Of a stretch of DNA of 64,000 nucleotides, positions 25,790 to 34,918 are shown in pieces. Each line of letters starts with the position of its first letter. The first letter of the stretch is position 1. Origin of the DNA: an uncultured Oscillospiraceae bacterium (lineage in GTDB: Bacteria > Bacillota > Clostridia > Oscillospirales > Oscillospiraceae); NCBI GenBank assembly GCA_947625045.1, contig CANQMW010000002.1, positions 1-64,000 on the forward strand, given 5' to 3'. The position numbers were made by a program, and so were the translations under genes. The notes beneath the pieces are model-generated. The model worked only from the letters and a program-made list of their open reading frames with translations. It ran no database searches and was not told the origin of the DNA.

Positions 25790-26980
25790 GTGCGGCTGAT
25801 CGAGCGGAGTACCTATCTGGACAAGCTGAAGGATGTGATGGGCACACCGGATATTAAGGTCATTACGGGCGTCCGGCGAAGCGGTAAATCTAAGCTGTTG
25901 GAGGCTTTTATGACCTATATTCGGGAAAACGACCCGAAAGCGAACATCATACACATCAACTTCAATTTGACTGAACATGAGGGACTGGCCGAGTACCATG
26001 CGTTGAACGGCTATGTTGAGAGCGCATATATCCCAGGGAAGAATAACTTTGTCTTCGTTGATGAAGTACAGATGTGCACCGGTTTTGAAAAAGCCATCAA
26101 CAGCCTCCATGCCTCTGAAAAGTATGACATCTATATCACCGGCTCCAACGCCTTTTTGCTGAGCAGTGACCTGGCGACCTTGTTCACCGGGCGCACCTTT
26201 GAGATCGAGGTGTTCCCGTTTTCATTCAGCGAATTCATGCAGTATTATGAGCTTACCGACCAGTATGCCGCGTTTGACCGTTATATCCGGGAGGGCGGCA
26301 TGTCCGGCTCCTACCTTTACAGGACGCCGGAATCGAAATATGACTATATCGCCGATGTGTTCAACACGCTCATTGTCCGCGACATCCAGAAAAAATACAA
26401 TATCCGCAATATGCCGCTGATGGAACGGCTGTATGACTATCTTATCGACAATATCTCCAACCTTACATCCTCGCGCAGTGTGGCAGCGGCCTTTGCCCGC
26501 GAACAGGTCAAAACGAATGACCGTACTGTCAGCGCCTACATCAGGTATCTGTGCAATGCTTTTGCCTTTTACAAAGTGAGAAGATATGACATCCAGGGCA
26601 AACGCTATCTGACGTCGAACGATAAGTATTACCTCAGCGACCATGCTTTTAAGTACGCCAAACTGGGCACGAAAAACGCCGACTATGGCAGGATGATAGA
26701 AAACATCGTCGCCGTCGAACTGCTGCGCCGGGGATATGAACTGTATGCAGGAGTGCTGTATAAAAAGGAGATCGACTTTGTAGCCATCAAACGAAATGAA
26801 AAGCTTTATATCCAAGTGGCGAACAGCATCGATGATCCCGATACCATGGGACGCGAAGTCGACCCGCTCCTGAAGATAAAAGACGCCTATCCCAAGATGA
26901 TCCTCACCAGGACCCGGCAGGAGACTTATCAATATGAGGGCGTTCAGATCGCAGATATCGCCAACTGGCTGAGAGCATAA
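25790..26980 (+). CDS. AAA ATPase with DUF4143 domain
   Basis: The 396-residue protein starts at GTG after GAGGTGAT. The N-terminal AAA_14 domain has the Walker A ITGVRRSGKSKLLEAF and Walker B NFVFVDEVQMC, with YITGSNAFLLSSDLATLFTGR as sensor region. The C-terminal DUF4143 half (about 200-390) has LTSNDKYYLSDHAFKYA and a VELLRRGYELYAG...EIDFVAIKRNEKLYIQV segment like a restriction-type fold. Members are widespread, often horizontally moved, and of unknown role. Its codon use is clearly more AT-rich than its neighbours, suggesting recent acquisition. It is framed by its own promoter and terminator. Confidence 0.9.
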   Translation: MRLIERSTYLDKLKDVMGTPDIKVITGVRRSGKSKLLEAFMTYIRENDPKANIIHINFNLTEHEGLAEYHALNGYVESAYIPGKNNFVFVDEVQMCTGFEKAINSLHASEKYDIYITGSNAFLLSSDLATLFTGRTFEIEVFPFSFSEFMQYYELTDQYAAFDRYIREGGMSGSYLYRTPESKYDYIADVFNTLIVRDIQKKYNIRNMPLMERLYDYLIDNISNLTSSRSVAAAFAREQVKTNDRTVSAYIRYLCNAFAFYKVRRYDIQGKRYLTSNDKYYLSDHAFKYAKLGTKNADYGRMIENIVAVELLRRGYELYAGVLYKKEIDFVAIKRNEKLYIQVANSIDDPDTMGREVDPLLKIKDAYPKMILTRTRQETYQYEGVQIADIANWLRA

Positions 26981-26983
26981 AGA

Positions 26984-27010
26984 AAAAGAGCCGCCCATGG
27001 CGGCTCTTTT
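26984..27010. terminator. Bidirectional terminator between convergent genes
   Basis: AAAAGAGCCGCC / GGCGGCTCTTTT with a 3-base loop is symmetric with A and T runs. It serves both the AAA-DUF4143 gene and the mntR-like gene. Confidence 0.88.
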
Positions 27011-27034
27011 CATTTTCATGGAAATGCGCTATAC

Positions 27035-27457
27035 TTATTTTTGCCCGGCGTGGGCCCGCTCGTGGGCGGCCCGGTCCAGGTCTGCGGTGACGCCGTGCTC
27101 GGCCATGTGGGCCTGGATGCAGCGGAATGTCTCGTCGGACAGGTCGTGCTCTATCTTGCAGGCGTCCCGGTAGGCCGTGCCCCTGTCCACCCCCAGGCTC
27201 ATGAGCACCGCCGCGATGGTCTCGTGGCGCTCATAGATGCGTTTGGCGATGGCCAGGCCCTTGTCCTCCAGGTAGAGGAGCCGGTCCCCGTCCCGGCGGA
27301 TGTAGCCGTTGGCCTCCAGCTGCTTCATGGCCACGCTGACGGAGGGCTTGGAGTAGCCCAGGGAGTTGGCCACGTCGATGGAGCGGACAACGCCCTTTTC
27401 CAGGCCGATCATGTAGATGGCCTCCAGATAATCCTCCGCGGACTCGTGGATGTTCAT
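27035..27457 (-). CDS. mntR: DtxR/MntR family metal-dependent regulator
   Basis: I start at 27457 (MNIHESAEDYLEAIYM), with AGGGGG 8 bases upstream, rather than the track start at 27478. The 140-residue protein has the winged HTH VRSIDVANSLGYSKPSVSVAMKQLEANGYI, followed by the metal-binding dimerisation half with LYLEDKGLAIAKRIYERHETI and CKIEHDLSDETF. The short length without an SH3 domain fits MntR, which senses Mn2+ and represses Mn uptake. The metal is inferred. It is divergent from cca. Confidence 0.88.
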   Translation of the reverse strand: MNIHESAEDYLEAIYMIGLEKGVVRSIDVANSLGYSKPSVSVAMKQLEANGYIRRDGDRLLYLEDKGLAIAKRIYERHETIAAVLMSLGVDRGTAYRDACKIEHDLSDETFRCIQAHMAEHGVTADLDRAAHERAHAGQK

Positions 27458-27530
27458 ACGCGCACCCCCTGTTCTCAAAGCTTTAATTTATTGTATCATA
27501 CCCATCGGAAAATTACAAGCGAGGCATGCC

Positions 27531-28871
27531 ATGACCAACGTACCCGCACCCATCGAAACGCTGCTCGGAGCCCTGCGGGCGGCGGGCTATGAGGCGTACC
27601 CGGTGGGGGGCTGCGTCCGGGACAGCCTCATGGGCCGCGTTCCGGCGGACTGGGATCTGTGCACCAGCGCCCTGCCCCATGAGACCGAGGCGGTCTTCGC
27701 CGGATACCGGCTCATCGAGACGGGACTGAAGCACGGCACCGTCGCGGTGCTGACGGAGGAGGGAGTCGTGGAGATCACCACCTTCCGGGCCGACGGGACC
27801 TATGCCGACGGCCGCCACCCGGACGCGGTGACCTTCGTCCCGGATATCCGGGAGGACCTGGCCCGGCGGGACTTCACCGTGAACGCCATGGCCCTGGCCC
27901 CGGACGGGACGGTGATCGACCCCTTCGGGGGCCGGGAGGACCTGGCCGCGGGCGTCATCCGCTGCGTGGGGGAGCCGGACGCCCGCTTACATGAGGACGG
28001 ACTGCGCATCCTGCGGGCGCTGCGGTTCGCCTCCAAGCTGGATTTTGAAATCGAGCCCGCCACGGCCCGAAGCGTCATCGCGGACCGGGCCCTGCTGGAC
28101 GGCATCTCCCGGGAGCGGGTGCTCTCGGAGCTCAAAGGCCTGCTCATGGGCCCGGGAGCGGGACGGGTGCTGCGGGATTTTGCCCCGGTCATCTTCCAGG
28201 TCATCCCGGAGCTGGCCGCGGCGGCGGGATTTGAGCAGCATAACCCCTACCACATCCACGACGTGTGGACCCACACGACGATGGCGGTAGACGCCTCTCC
28301 CCGGGACGAGGCGCTGCGCCTTGCCATGCTGCTGCACGACGTTTCCAAGCCGGAGAAATTCTTCACCGATGAAAAGGGCGCGGGCCATTTCTACGGCCAT
28401 GCCCAGGCGGGGGCGGAGGCGGCGGATAATATCCTGCGCAGGCTCAAATGCGACAACGACACCCGCCGGACGGTGGTCACCCTCATCGATAACCACGACA
28501 TCCAGCCGCCCCAGACGCCCCGGGCCATGAGAAGGCTCCTGGCAAAGGTGGGGGAGGAGAGAGTGCGGCAGCTCATCGCCTGCTGGCGGGCGGACCAGTC
28601 CGACCGGGCGGAGGAGGTCATGGCCCGGAACATGCCCATGATCGACGCCGCGGAGGGGCTGCTGGCCCAGGTCCTCAGCGAGGAGGCCTGCCTCTCGGTG
28701 AAGAGCCTGGCGGTGAACGGCCGGGACATCCTGGCCCTGGGCGTGGAAAAAGGCCCGGAAGTGGGGCGGATATTGAATGCGCTGTTTTCTTTGGTACTGG
28801 ACGGGGCATTGCCCGACCGGCGGGAGGAACTGCTGAAAAAGGCGGCGGAGCTGGCGGCGGAGGGGAAATAA
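27531..28871 (+). CDS. cca: CCA tRNA nucleotidyltransferase
   Basis: I start at 27531 (MTNVPAPIETLLGAL), with GAGG 9 bases upstream. The 446-residue class II enzyme has the nucleotidyltransferase motif VGGCVRDSLMGRVPADWDLCTSA with its DxD pair, ERxR-type RDFTVNAMAL, GEPDARLHEDGLRILRALRFASKL, and an HD domain (LHDVSKPEKFF, HAQAGAE, DNHDIQPP). It adds or repairs the 3-prime CCA of tRNAs. The HD domain places it with CCA-adding enzymes that also have phosphohydrolase-like regions. The gene is monocistronic. Confidence 0.95.
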   Translation: MTNVPAPIETLLGALRAAGYEAYPVGGCVRDSLMGRVPADWDLCTSALPHETEAVFAGYRLIETGLKHGTVAVLTEEGVVEITTFRADGTYADGRHPDAVTFVPDIREDLARRDFTVNAMALAPDGTVIDPFGGREDLAAGVIRCVGEPDARLHEDGLRILRALRFASKLDFEIEPATARSVIADRALLDGISRERVLSELKGLLMGPGAGRVLRDFAPVIFQVIPELAAAAGFEQHNPYHIHDVWTHTTMAVDASPRDEALRLAMLLHDVSKPEKFFTDEKGAGHFYGHAQAGAEAADNILRRLKCDNDTRRTVVTLIDNHDIQPPQTPRAMRRLLAKVGEERVRQLIACWRADQSDRAEEVMARNMPMIDAAEGLLAQVLSEEACLSVKSLAVNGRDILALGVEKGPEVGRILNALFSLVLDGALPDRREELLKKAAELAAEGK

Positions 28872-28948
28872 AAACTGCCCCATTTTGACCGTTTTTTCGC
28901 GGATCTTTTCGGCGGCGAAAAAACATGGGATAAATATGCACATTTTGC

Positions 28949-28977
28949 TTGCCTTTTTCCGAGAAGGTATATATAAT
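28949..28977 (+). promoter_or_regulatory. Promoter of the coiled-coil protein gene
   Basis: TTGCCT is followed after 17 bases by TATAAT. The gene's GGAGG site is about 30 bases downstream. Confidence 0.8.
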
Positions 28978-29017
28978 ATATCCGTAATTCATCTTATTTC
29001 CACAGGAGGAAAATATC

Positions 29018-29353
29018 ATGCCCAGACCCAAGGGAAGCAAGAACAAGAAATCCATCGCCTCTGTGGCGAAGGTGGAAGAAAAGCTGGCCGCCCAGGAAGC
29101 GCTGAAAAAGACGCTGGAGGCCGAGCAGGCGGAGATCCTGGCCGCCATCGAGAAGCAGAAGCAGCTTCTGAAGGCCAAGAAGAAGGAGCTGCGGGCCGTG
29201 GAGAAATCCATCGTCTCCCTGGAACAGAAGAAGGTGGAGGCCGCCGCCATCGAGACCGCCGTGGCCCAGAAGGCGGAGATCGAGAAGGTCGTGACAAAGC
29301 TTGTCAGCAGCGGAAAGTCCGCCGAAGACATCCTGGAGATGCTGAAAAAATAA
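29018..29353 (+). CDS. Small basic coiled-coil protein, possibly DNA-associated
   Basis: The 111-residue protein begins MPRPKGSKNKKS, a short basic stretch like an AT-hook (PRPKGSK), then about 75 residues of continuous coiled coil rich in Lys, Glu and Ala, and a short C-terminal segment SSGKSAEDILEMLKK. CAGGAGGA lies 7 bases before the ATG. A strong promoter and terminator make it a single-gene unit of probably high expression. The layout suggests a nucleoid-associated or scaffold protein, but I recognise no named family. Confidence 0.75.
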   Translation: MPRPKGSKNKKSIASVAKVEEKLAAQEALKKTLEAEQAEILAAIEKQKQLLKAKKKELRAVEKSIVSLEQKKVEAAAIETAVAQKAEIEKVVTKLVSSGKSAEDILEMLKK

Positions 29354-29366
29354 ACCGTCCCCTCAT

Positions 29367-29398
29367 CCGGCCGGCTGTATCGCCGGCCGGTATTTTTA
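29367..29398 (+). terminator. Terminator after the coiled-coil gene
   Basis: CCGGCCGGC / GCCGGCCGG with a 6-base loop is followed by TATTTTTAT. Confidence 0.85.
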
Positions 29399-29402
29399 TC
29401 GT

Positions 29403-30155
29403 ATGGACTGTAAAGAACTTTGCCGGGTGATACGGGGCAAAAAGGCGGCCCTGTTCGACATGGACGGCACGCTCATCGACTCCATCGGCGTCTGGAACGA
29501 GACAGACCGGCGCCTGCATGTGGAGCTGACGGGCGCTGAGCCGGATATGACGGCGCTCCAGGCCTTTCGGGATGACGCTTTGCGCCGGTTCCGGGGGGAG
29601 GAAAACCCCTATCTCCGCTACGGCGCGGCGCTGAAAGCGCGGTATCACACCGCCCTCTCCGCCCGGGAGATATACGAGCGCCGGTACGCCATCGCCCAGG
29701 ACCTTTTGGAGCGGGTGGACTATAAGCCCGGGGCCGACCGGCTTTTATGGGCGCTGAAGAGCGCGGGCCTGCGGCTTTTTCTGGTGACCACCACACGCCG
29801 GCGCACCATAGAGACATATCGGACAAAAAACGAAAATATCATGAAAAAGGCCCCGCTGGACGCGCTTTTCGAGCATGTCTATACCTGCGAGGACGCAAAG
29901 CACATCAAGCCGGACCCGGAGATATATTTTACGCTCTTTCGGGATACCGGCCTCGGGCCGGAGGACTGCGTGGTATTTGAGGACTCCCTCACCGGCGTGC
30001 GGGCGGCGAAGGACGCAGGGCTCTTCACCGTGGCGGTGTACGACAAATATTCCGACGCCGACCGGGAGAAGATCATTTCCCTGGCGGACGGATATATCGG
30101 CGGCTTCCCGGCGCTTATAGAGGCGCTCACCGAAAAAGAGGAGAAAAAAGCATGA
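29403..30155 (+). CDS. HAD family hydrolase (phosphoglycolate/beta-phosphoglucomutase-like)
   Basis: The 250-residue protein has HAD motif I AALFDMDGTLIDS (nucleophile Asp in DMDGT), motif II LVTTTRRR, motif III IKPDPEIYF and motif IV VFEDSLTGVRAAKDAG, plus a helical cap between motifs I and II. It is a HAD-IA phosphatase of unknown substrate. The chosen ATG lies only a few bases after the preceding terminator and has no clear ribosome binding site, so initiation may be weak or start elsewhere. Its last ATGA overlaps the next gene. Confidence 0.88.
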   Translation: MDCKELCRVIRGKKAALFDMDGTLIDSIGVWNETDRRLHVELTGAEPDMTALQAFRDDALRRFRGEENPYLRYGAALKARYHTALSAREIYERRYAIAQDLLERVDYKPGADRLLWALKSAGLRLFLVTTTRRRTIETYRTKNENIMKKAPLDALFEHVYTCEDAKHIKPDPEIYFTLFRDTGLGPEDCVVFEDSLTGVRAAKDAGLFTVAVYDKYSDADREKIISLADGYIGGFPALIEALTEKEEKKA

Positions 30156-30430
30156 AAAAATTTGACCGTATCATGGCCGTGGTCATGTCCCTGACCGGCG
30201 GGGCCTATCTTGTCTATGTCATATGGCAGCTTTGGGACCGGCACGCCCGGCCGGAATTCTATGCCGTGGGCTCCGCGCCCTGGTATACGTCCATGGAGAT
30301 CATGGGGCTCATCGCGGCGGGGCTTATTGCCTTAGAGATGGTGGTCTATATGGCTCTGCGCCGGTTCGCCGAGCGGGCGGATCAGCAGAAAAACGCCGGG
30401 AAAACTGAAAAGAAGGACGAAGAGCCCTGA
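30152..30430 (+). CDS. Small two-helix membrane protein
   Basis: The 92-residue protein has two hydrophobic helices (IMAVVMSLTGGAYLVYVIW and MEIMGLIAAGLIALEMVVYMAL) and a charged Lys/Glu-rich tail. It overlaps the HAD gene by 4 bases (ATGA) and is 3 bases before the VanZ gene, so the three form an operon. AGGAG is inside the HAD gene end. I recognise no family. Confidence 0.8.
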   Translation: MKKFDRIMAVVMSLTGGAYLVYVIWQLWDRHARPEFYAVGSAPWYTSMEIMGLIAAGLIALEMVVYMALRRFAERADQQKNAGKTEKKDEEP

Positions 30431-30433
30431 CGC

Positions 30434-30901
30434 ATGGAAAATGCCCCCAAAAAGCGGATATGGATACTCTTCGCCGTCTACGCCGCGGTGCTCATCTGGC
30501 TGCTCTTTGGACAGCGGCTGGGATCGCCCCTGACGGAGGAGACCCTGGGCGGGGCCAGCCGGCTCAACCTGGAGCCCTTCGCCATCATCCGCCACTTCCT
30601 GCGGGTCGCGGCCCTGGCCGATAAGCCCTGGCTGGTGCGCCTGGCGGTGGTGAATCTGGCGGGGAACGTGGCGGTGTTCGTGCCCATGGGCGTGTTTTTG
30701 CCCTGGCTGTGGCCGCCCATGCGGAAGCTGTGGCTGTTTTTGCCTGTTATATTGGCCCTCATCGTTCTCATTGAAGTGGTGCAGTACGCCACGTACCTTG
30801 GCGTGTGCGACGTGGACGACCTCATCCTGAACGCCGCCGGCTGCCTCATGGGCTGGGCCATATTCATGCTGGCCCGCCATGTTCGCAGGAAGAAGAAATA
30901 A
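30434..30901 (+). CDS. VanZ family membrane protein
   Basis: The 155-residue protein has four membrane helices and the VanZ signature NLAGNVAVFVPMGVFLP, then EVVQYATYLGVCDVDDLILNAAGCLMG. VanZ of enterococci gives low-level teicoplanin resistance, but most chromosomal members have no proved drug role. It is the last gene of a three-gene unit and is followed directly by repeat copy E. Confidence 0.88.
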   Translation: MENAPKKRIWILFAVYAAVLIWLLFGQRLGSPLTEETLGGASRLNLEPFAIIRHFLRVAALADKPWLVRLAVVNLAGNVAVFVPMGVFLPWLWPPMRKLWLFLPVILALIVLIEVVQYATYLGVCDVDDLILNAAGCLMGWAIFMLARHVRRKKK

Positions 30902-30915
30902 AACAGTTCATTATT

Positions 30916-31040
30916 GGCCCCCTTGTGCAAAGGGGGCTGGCTCCGGCGTCAGCCGGAGACTGAGGGATTGTTACGTTACGGAAGGTCACAACCCCTCCGA
31001 CCGCCTGACGGCGGCCACCTCCCCTTGCACAGGGGAGGCT
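30916..31040 (-). repeat. MITE-like palindromic element, copy E
   Basis: This 125-bp copy begins GGCCCCCTTGTGCAAAGGGG and ends CCCCTTGCACAGGGGAGGCT with a following T run. It has the GGCTCCGGCGTCAGCCGGAG stem-loop and a GACCGCC/GGCGGCC variant of the second loop. It could terminate transcription from the VanZ operon. Confidence 0.85.
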
Positions 31041-31068
31041 TTTTTGTGGGGGAAATGGGCATACTCTC

Positions 31069-31097
31069 TTGCGGGGGCAGGCGGGGTGTGATACAAT
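31069..31097 (+). promoter_or_regulatory. Promoter of the thioredoxin-valS operon
   Basis: TTGCGG is followed after 17 bases by TACAAT, about 36 bases before the thioredoxin reductase-like start. Confidence 0.7.
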
Positions 31098-31132
31098 ACC
31101 TTGTTAGCAAACTATGGTATGGAGGACCCTCT

Positions 31133-31960
31133 ATGGCGGAGCTTTACGACATCCTCATACTGGGCGCGGGGCCCGCGGGCATCTCGGCGGCCCTGACGGC
31201 GAAGGCCCGGGGCAGAAACACCGTGATCCTATCGGCGGAGCCCCTCAATACGCCTTTGGCCGAGGCGCCCCATATCGCCAACTACCCGGGCGTGGCCGCC
31301 ATGGACGGGCGGCAGCTGTTGGCCTCCATGCTGGGCAACGTCTTTGAGCAGGGCGTGCCCATCCGCACCGGCCGGGTCACGAACGCGGTGGCCTTTGACG
31401 GGAAGTTCATGGTCAGCCAGGAGCAGGAGGTATTCCAGGCGAAGAGCCTCATCCTCTGCCCGGGGGCGCAGCAGGGGACGAAGCCCCTCCCCGGCGAGGC
31501 GGAGCACTTGGGAAAGGGCGTAAGCTACTGCGCCACCTGCGACGGGATGCTGTACCGGGGCAAGCATGTGGCTGTACTGGGCCTGGGCAGCGGGGCGGAG
31601 AAGGACGCTGAATTTCTGCGCGGCATCGGCTGCGACGTGCTCCTTCTCACCGGGGCCCAGGCGAAAGACGTGGAGATCATTGGCGCGGACGCCGTGACGG
31701 CCATCCGCTTCGGCGGCGAAGAGCAGGCCGTGGACGGGGTGTTCATCCTCCGGGACACGGTGGCGGCGGACGCCCTTTTGCCGGGCCTTGCCATGGCCGA
31801 TGGCCATATCGCCGTGGGCCCGGATATGCAGACGAATATCCCCGGCGTGTTCGCCGCCGGGGACTGCACCGGCCGGCCCTATCAGGTGGCCCGGGCGGTG
31901 GGACAGGGAAATGTGGCGGCCCTGGCCGCAGACAGATATGTGAAGGAGCGGGAGACATGA
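31133..31960 (+). CDS. Thioredoxin reductase-like flavoprotein
   Basis: The start is 31133 with GGAGG 7 bases upstream; the longer track ORF begins inside repeat copy E. The 275-residue protein has the FAD motif ILGAGPAGISAAL, the redox-active CATCDG (two cysteines), and the C-terminal GVFAAGDCTG. It is shorter than usual NADPH thioredoxin reductases (about 310), and its second Rossmann region reads GLGSGAEKDAEFL with no HRRxxxR motif for NADPH. It may therefore be one of the pyridine-nucleotide-independent, ferredoxin- or flavin-linked reductases known in clostridia. It overlaps the thioredoxin gene by ATGA. Confidence 0.85.
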   Translation: MAELYDILILGAGPAGISAALTAKARGRNTVILSAEPLNTPLAEAPHIANYPGVAAMDGRQLLASMLGNVFEQGVPIRTGRVTNAVAFDGKFMVSQEQEVFQAKSLILCPGAQQGTKPLPGEAEHLGKGVSYCATCDGMLYRGKHVAVLGLGSGAEKDAEFLRGIGCDVLLLTGAQAKDVEIIGADAVTAIRFGGEEQAVDGVFILRDTVAADALLPGLAMADGHIAVGPDMQTNIPGVFAAGDCTGRPYQVARAVGQGNVAALAADRYVKERET

Positions 31961-32259
31961 GCGTGATAGAGCTTACGAAAGAAAACTTCGACGAGACCAT
32001 CGCCGACGGAACCACCCTGGTGGACTTCTGGGCCGTATGGTGCACCCCCTGCAAGATGCAGGCCCCCGTGGTGGAGGCTTTCGCGGAAAAGCAGAGCGAG
32101 GTGAAGGTGGGCAAGGTCAACGTGGACGAGCAGGTGGACCTGGCCGCCCGGTACGGCATCATGAGCATCCCCACCCTGATGGTGTTCCGGGACGGGGTGC
32201 TGGTCAATAAAACGGTGGGCCTTTCCGGCCCCGAGGAGATAGAGGAGCTGTGCAAATGA
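31957..32259 (+). CDS. trxA: Thioredoxin
   Basis: The 100-residue protein has the thioredoxin fold with active site WCTPCK (most have WCGPCK), [25 protein letters not shown] with the cis-proline, and a C-terminal helix. The upstream flavoprotein is its likely reductant. The gene overlaps its neighbours on both sides by ATGA, so flavoprotein, thioredoxin and valS are translationally coupled. Confidence 0.95.
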   Translation: MSVIELTKENFDETIADGTTLVDFWAVWCTPCKMQAPVVEAFAEKQSEVKVGKVNVDEQVDLAARYGIMSIPTLMVFRDGVLVNKTVGLSGPEEIEELCK

Positions 32260-34865
32260 GAGAGCTGCCCAAACAGTACGACCCCAAGCAGGTCGAGAAG
32301 AAGATATACCAGCAGTGGCTGGACGGCAATTACTTCCACGCCCAGCGGGACCCGGAGAAGAAGCCCTTCACCATCGTCATCCCGCCCCCCAACGTGACGG
32401 GCCAGCTCCACCTGGGCCACGCCGTGGACGAGACCATCCAGGACGTGCTCACCCGCTACAAACGGATGAAGGGCTACTCCGCCCTGTGGCTGCCCGGCTA
32501 TGACCACGCGGGCATCGCCACCCAGATCAAGGTGGAGGAGAACCTGCGCAACGAGGAGGGCCTGACCCGCTTCGACCTGGGCCGGGAGAAGTTCCTGGAC
32601 CGGGTGTGGGACTGGAAGAACAAGTACGGCGACCGCATCGTGGAGCAGCTGAAGACCCTGGGCTCCTCCTGCGACTGGTCTCGCCAGCGCTTCACTATGG
32701 ACGAGGGCTGCTCCAAGGCGGTGCGGGAGGTGTTCTGCTCCCTCTATGAGAAGGGCCTCATCTACAAGGGCAAGCGCATCATCAACTGGTGCCCCCACTG
32801 CACCACCGCCCTCTCCGACGCGGAGGTGGAGTATGAGGAAAAGCCGGGCCACCTGTGGCACCTGCGCTATCCCCTGGCCGACGGCTCCGGGGAAGTGGTG
32901 GTGGCTACCACCCGGCCCGAGACCATGCTGGGCGACACCGGCGTGGCGGTGAACCCCAATGACGAGCGGTATACGGATATCGTCGGCAAGACCTGCATCC
33001 TGCCCCTGGTGGGCCGGGAGATACCCATCGTGGCCGACGAGTACGTGGACATGGAATTTGGCACCGGCTGCGTGAAGATGACCCCCTGCCACGACCCCAA
33101 CGACTTCGAGGTAGGCCTGCGGCATAACTTGGAACAGATCCTGGTCATCGACGACAACGGCTGTATCATCAACGGCGGCAAGTATGATGGCCTGGACCGG
33201 TACGAGGCCCGGAAGGTCATCCTGAAGGACCTGGAAGAGCAGGGGTATCTTGTGAAGGTGGAGGAACACGTACATAACGTGGGCACCTGCTACCGCTGCC
33301 ACAGCGACGTGGAGCCCCTGGCCAGTGACCAGTGGTTCGTGAAGATGGAGCCCCTGGCGAAGGAGGCCATCCGCGTCGTGGAGGACGGCACTATCAAGTT
33401 CGTCCCCGACCGCTTCGCCAAGACCTACCTCAACTGGATGCACAACGTCCGGGACTGGTGCATATCCCGGCAGCTGTGGTGGGGCCACCAGATACCCGCC
33501 TGGTACTGCGCGGACTGCGGCCATGTGACCGTGAGCCGTGAGGACGCATGCCAGTGCGAAAAGTGCGGGTCCAAAAACATTGAGCGGGACCCGGATGTGC
33601 TGGACACATGGTTTTCCTCCGCCCTGTGGCCCTTCTCCACCCTGGGCTGGCCGGACAAGACCGAGGACCTGGAATACTTCTATCCCACCGACGTGCTGGT
33701 GACGGGCTACGACATCATCTTCTTCTGGGTGGCGAGGATGATATTCTCCGGCATGGAGCACATGAAAAAGGAGCCCTTCAAGACCGTGCTGATACACGGC
33801 CTTGTCCGGGACCCCCACGGCAAGAAGATGAGCAAATCCGCCGGCAACGGCGTGGACCCCATCGAGGTCATCGACCAGTACGGCGCGGACGCCCTGCGCT
33901 TCAACCTCATCACCGGTAACTCCCCCGGCAACGACATGCGCTTCTACGTGGAGCGGTGCGAGGCCATGCGCAACTTCGCCAACAAGCTGTGGAACGCCGC
34001 CCGGTACGTGATGATGAACCTGACGGTGGAGGAGAATAAGCTGCCCGCGGCGCTGAAGCTGGAGGACAAGTGGATCCTCTCCAAGCTCCAGTGCCTCATC
34101 GCCGAGGTCAACGAGAACTTCGATAAGTACGAGCTGGGTCTCGCCGCCACGAAGATATATGACTTCATCTGGGACAGCTTCTGCGACTGGTATATCGAGA
34201 TCACCAAGCCCCGCCTGCGGGAGGGGGACGTGAGCGCCCAGCAGGTGCTGCTGTATGTGCTCACCGACATCCTGCGGCTGCTCCACCCCTTCATGCCCTT
34301 CATCACCGAGGAGATCTACGGCGCCATCCCCCATGAGGGAAAGGCTCTCATCGTGGAGACCTATCCCGAGGTGAACGAGGCCCTGTGCTTTAAGACCGAG
34401 GAAGAGGACTTCGAGAAGATCATGGAGGCGGTGAAGGCGGTGCGCAGCCGCCGGGCGGAGATGAATGTGCCGCCCTCCAAGCGGCCCCATATCACCCTTG
34501 TCACCGCCGAGCCCCAGGTCTATGAGGCCGGGACAGTGTACATGGCGAACCTGGCCTATGCCGGGGCGGTGAACGTGACGACCGAGGCCCCCGCGGATGT
34601 GTCCGGCATGGTGACGGTGGTCACCGGCGGCGCCACGGTGTATATGCCCATGGCGGAGCTGGTGGACCTGGACAAGGAGCGCCAGCGCATCGAAAAGGAG
34701 CTGGCGAAGGCGAAGCAGGACATCGCCAACCAGGAGAAGAAGCTGGCCAACGAGAGCTTCGTCTCCCGGGCCCCGGAGCGGGTGGTGGCCGCCGAGCGGG
34801 ACAAGCTGGCGAAAGCCCAGGCCCTGGCGGCGAACCTGGAGGAGAGCCTGAAGAACCTGGGGTAA
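32256..34865 (+). CDS. valS: Valyl-tRNA synthetase
   Basis: I start at ATG 32256, which overlaps the thioredoxin stop and has GAGGAG 8 bases upstream; the track start is a GTG two codons earlier. The 869-residue class I synthetase has the HIGH motif variant [14 protein letters not shown], an editing domain ([17 protein letters not shown]), the KMSKS motif [14 protein letters not shown], and a C-terminal coiled-coil arm (residues 805-869). It charges tRNA-Val and edits misformed Thr-tRNA. No T-box leader is seen; it depends on the upstream operon promoter. Confidence 0.98.
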   Translation: MRELPKQYDPKQVEKKIYQQWLDGNYFHAQRDPEKKPFTIVIPPPNVTGQLHLGHAVDETIQDVLTRYKRMKGYSALWLPGYDHAGIATQIKVEENLRNEEGLTRFDLGREKFLDRVWDWKNKYGDRIVEQLKTLGSSCDWSRQRFTMDEGCSKAVREVFCSLYEKGLIYKGKRIINWCPHCTTALSDAEVEYEEKPGHLWHLRYPLADGSGEVVVATTRPETMLGDTGVAVNPNDERYTDIVGKTCILPLVGREIPIVADEYVDMEFGTGCVKMTPCHDPNDFEVGLRHNLEQILVIDDNGCIINGGKYDGLDRYEARKVILKDLEEQGYLVKVEEHVHNVGTCYRCHSDVEPLASDQWFVKMEPLAKEAIRVVEDGTIKFVPDRFAKTYLNWMHNVRDWCISRQLWWGHQIPAWYCADCGHVTVSREDACQCEKCGSKNIERDPDVLDTWFSSALWPFSTLGWPDKTEDLEYFYPTDVLVTGYDIIFFWVARMIFSGMEHMKKEPFKTVLIHGLVRDPHGKKMSKSAGNGVDPIEVIDQYGADALRFNLITGNSPGNDMRFYVERCEAMRNFANKLWNAARYVMMNLTVEENKLPAALKLEDKWILSKLQCLIAEVNENFDKYELGLAATKIYDFIWDSFCDWYIEITKPRLREGDVSAQQVLLYVLTDILRLLHPFMPFITEEIYGAIPHEGKALIVETYPEVNEALCFKTEEEDFEKIMEAVKAVRSRRAEMNVPPSKRPHITLVTAEPQVYEAGTVYMANLAYAGAVNVTTEAPADVSGMVTVVTGGATVYMPMAELVDLDKERQRIEKELAKAKQDIANQEKKLANESFVSRAPERVVAAERDKLAKAQALAANLEESLKNLG

Positions 34866-34880
34866 GGCATAATAAAACGG

Positions 34881-34911
34881 ACCGGCGCGGCATCATGCCG
34901 CGCCGGTTTTA
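34881..34911 (+). terminator. Terminator after valS
   Basis: ACCGGCGCGGCA / TGCCGCGCCGGT with a 3-base loop is followed by TTTAT. The XRE gene on the other strand ends 8 bases later, so the hairpin may serve both. Confidence 0.88.
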
Positions 34912-34918
34912 TGCGATT

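Noticed and set aside
30434-30901. VanZ protein as a glycopeptide resistance gene
   Set aside because: No vanA, vanH or vanX-like gene nearby; chromosomal VanZ proteins are common and usually unrelated to resistance.
31743-34490. 915-codon minus-strand ORF opposite valS
   Set aside because: Shadow of valS; composition is that of reversed codons, and it spans several real genes.
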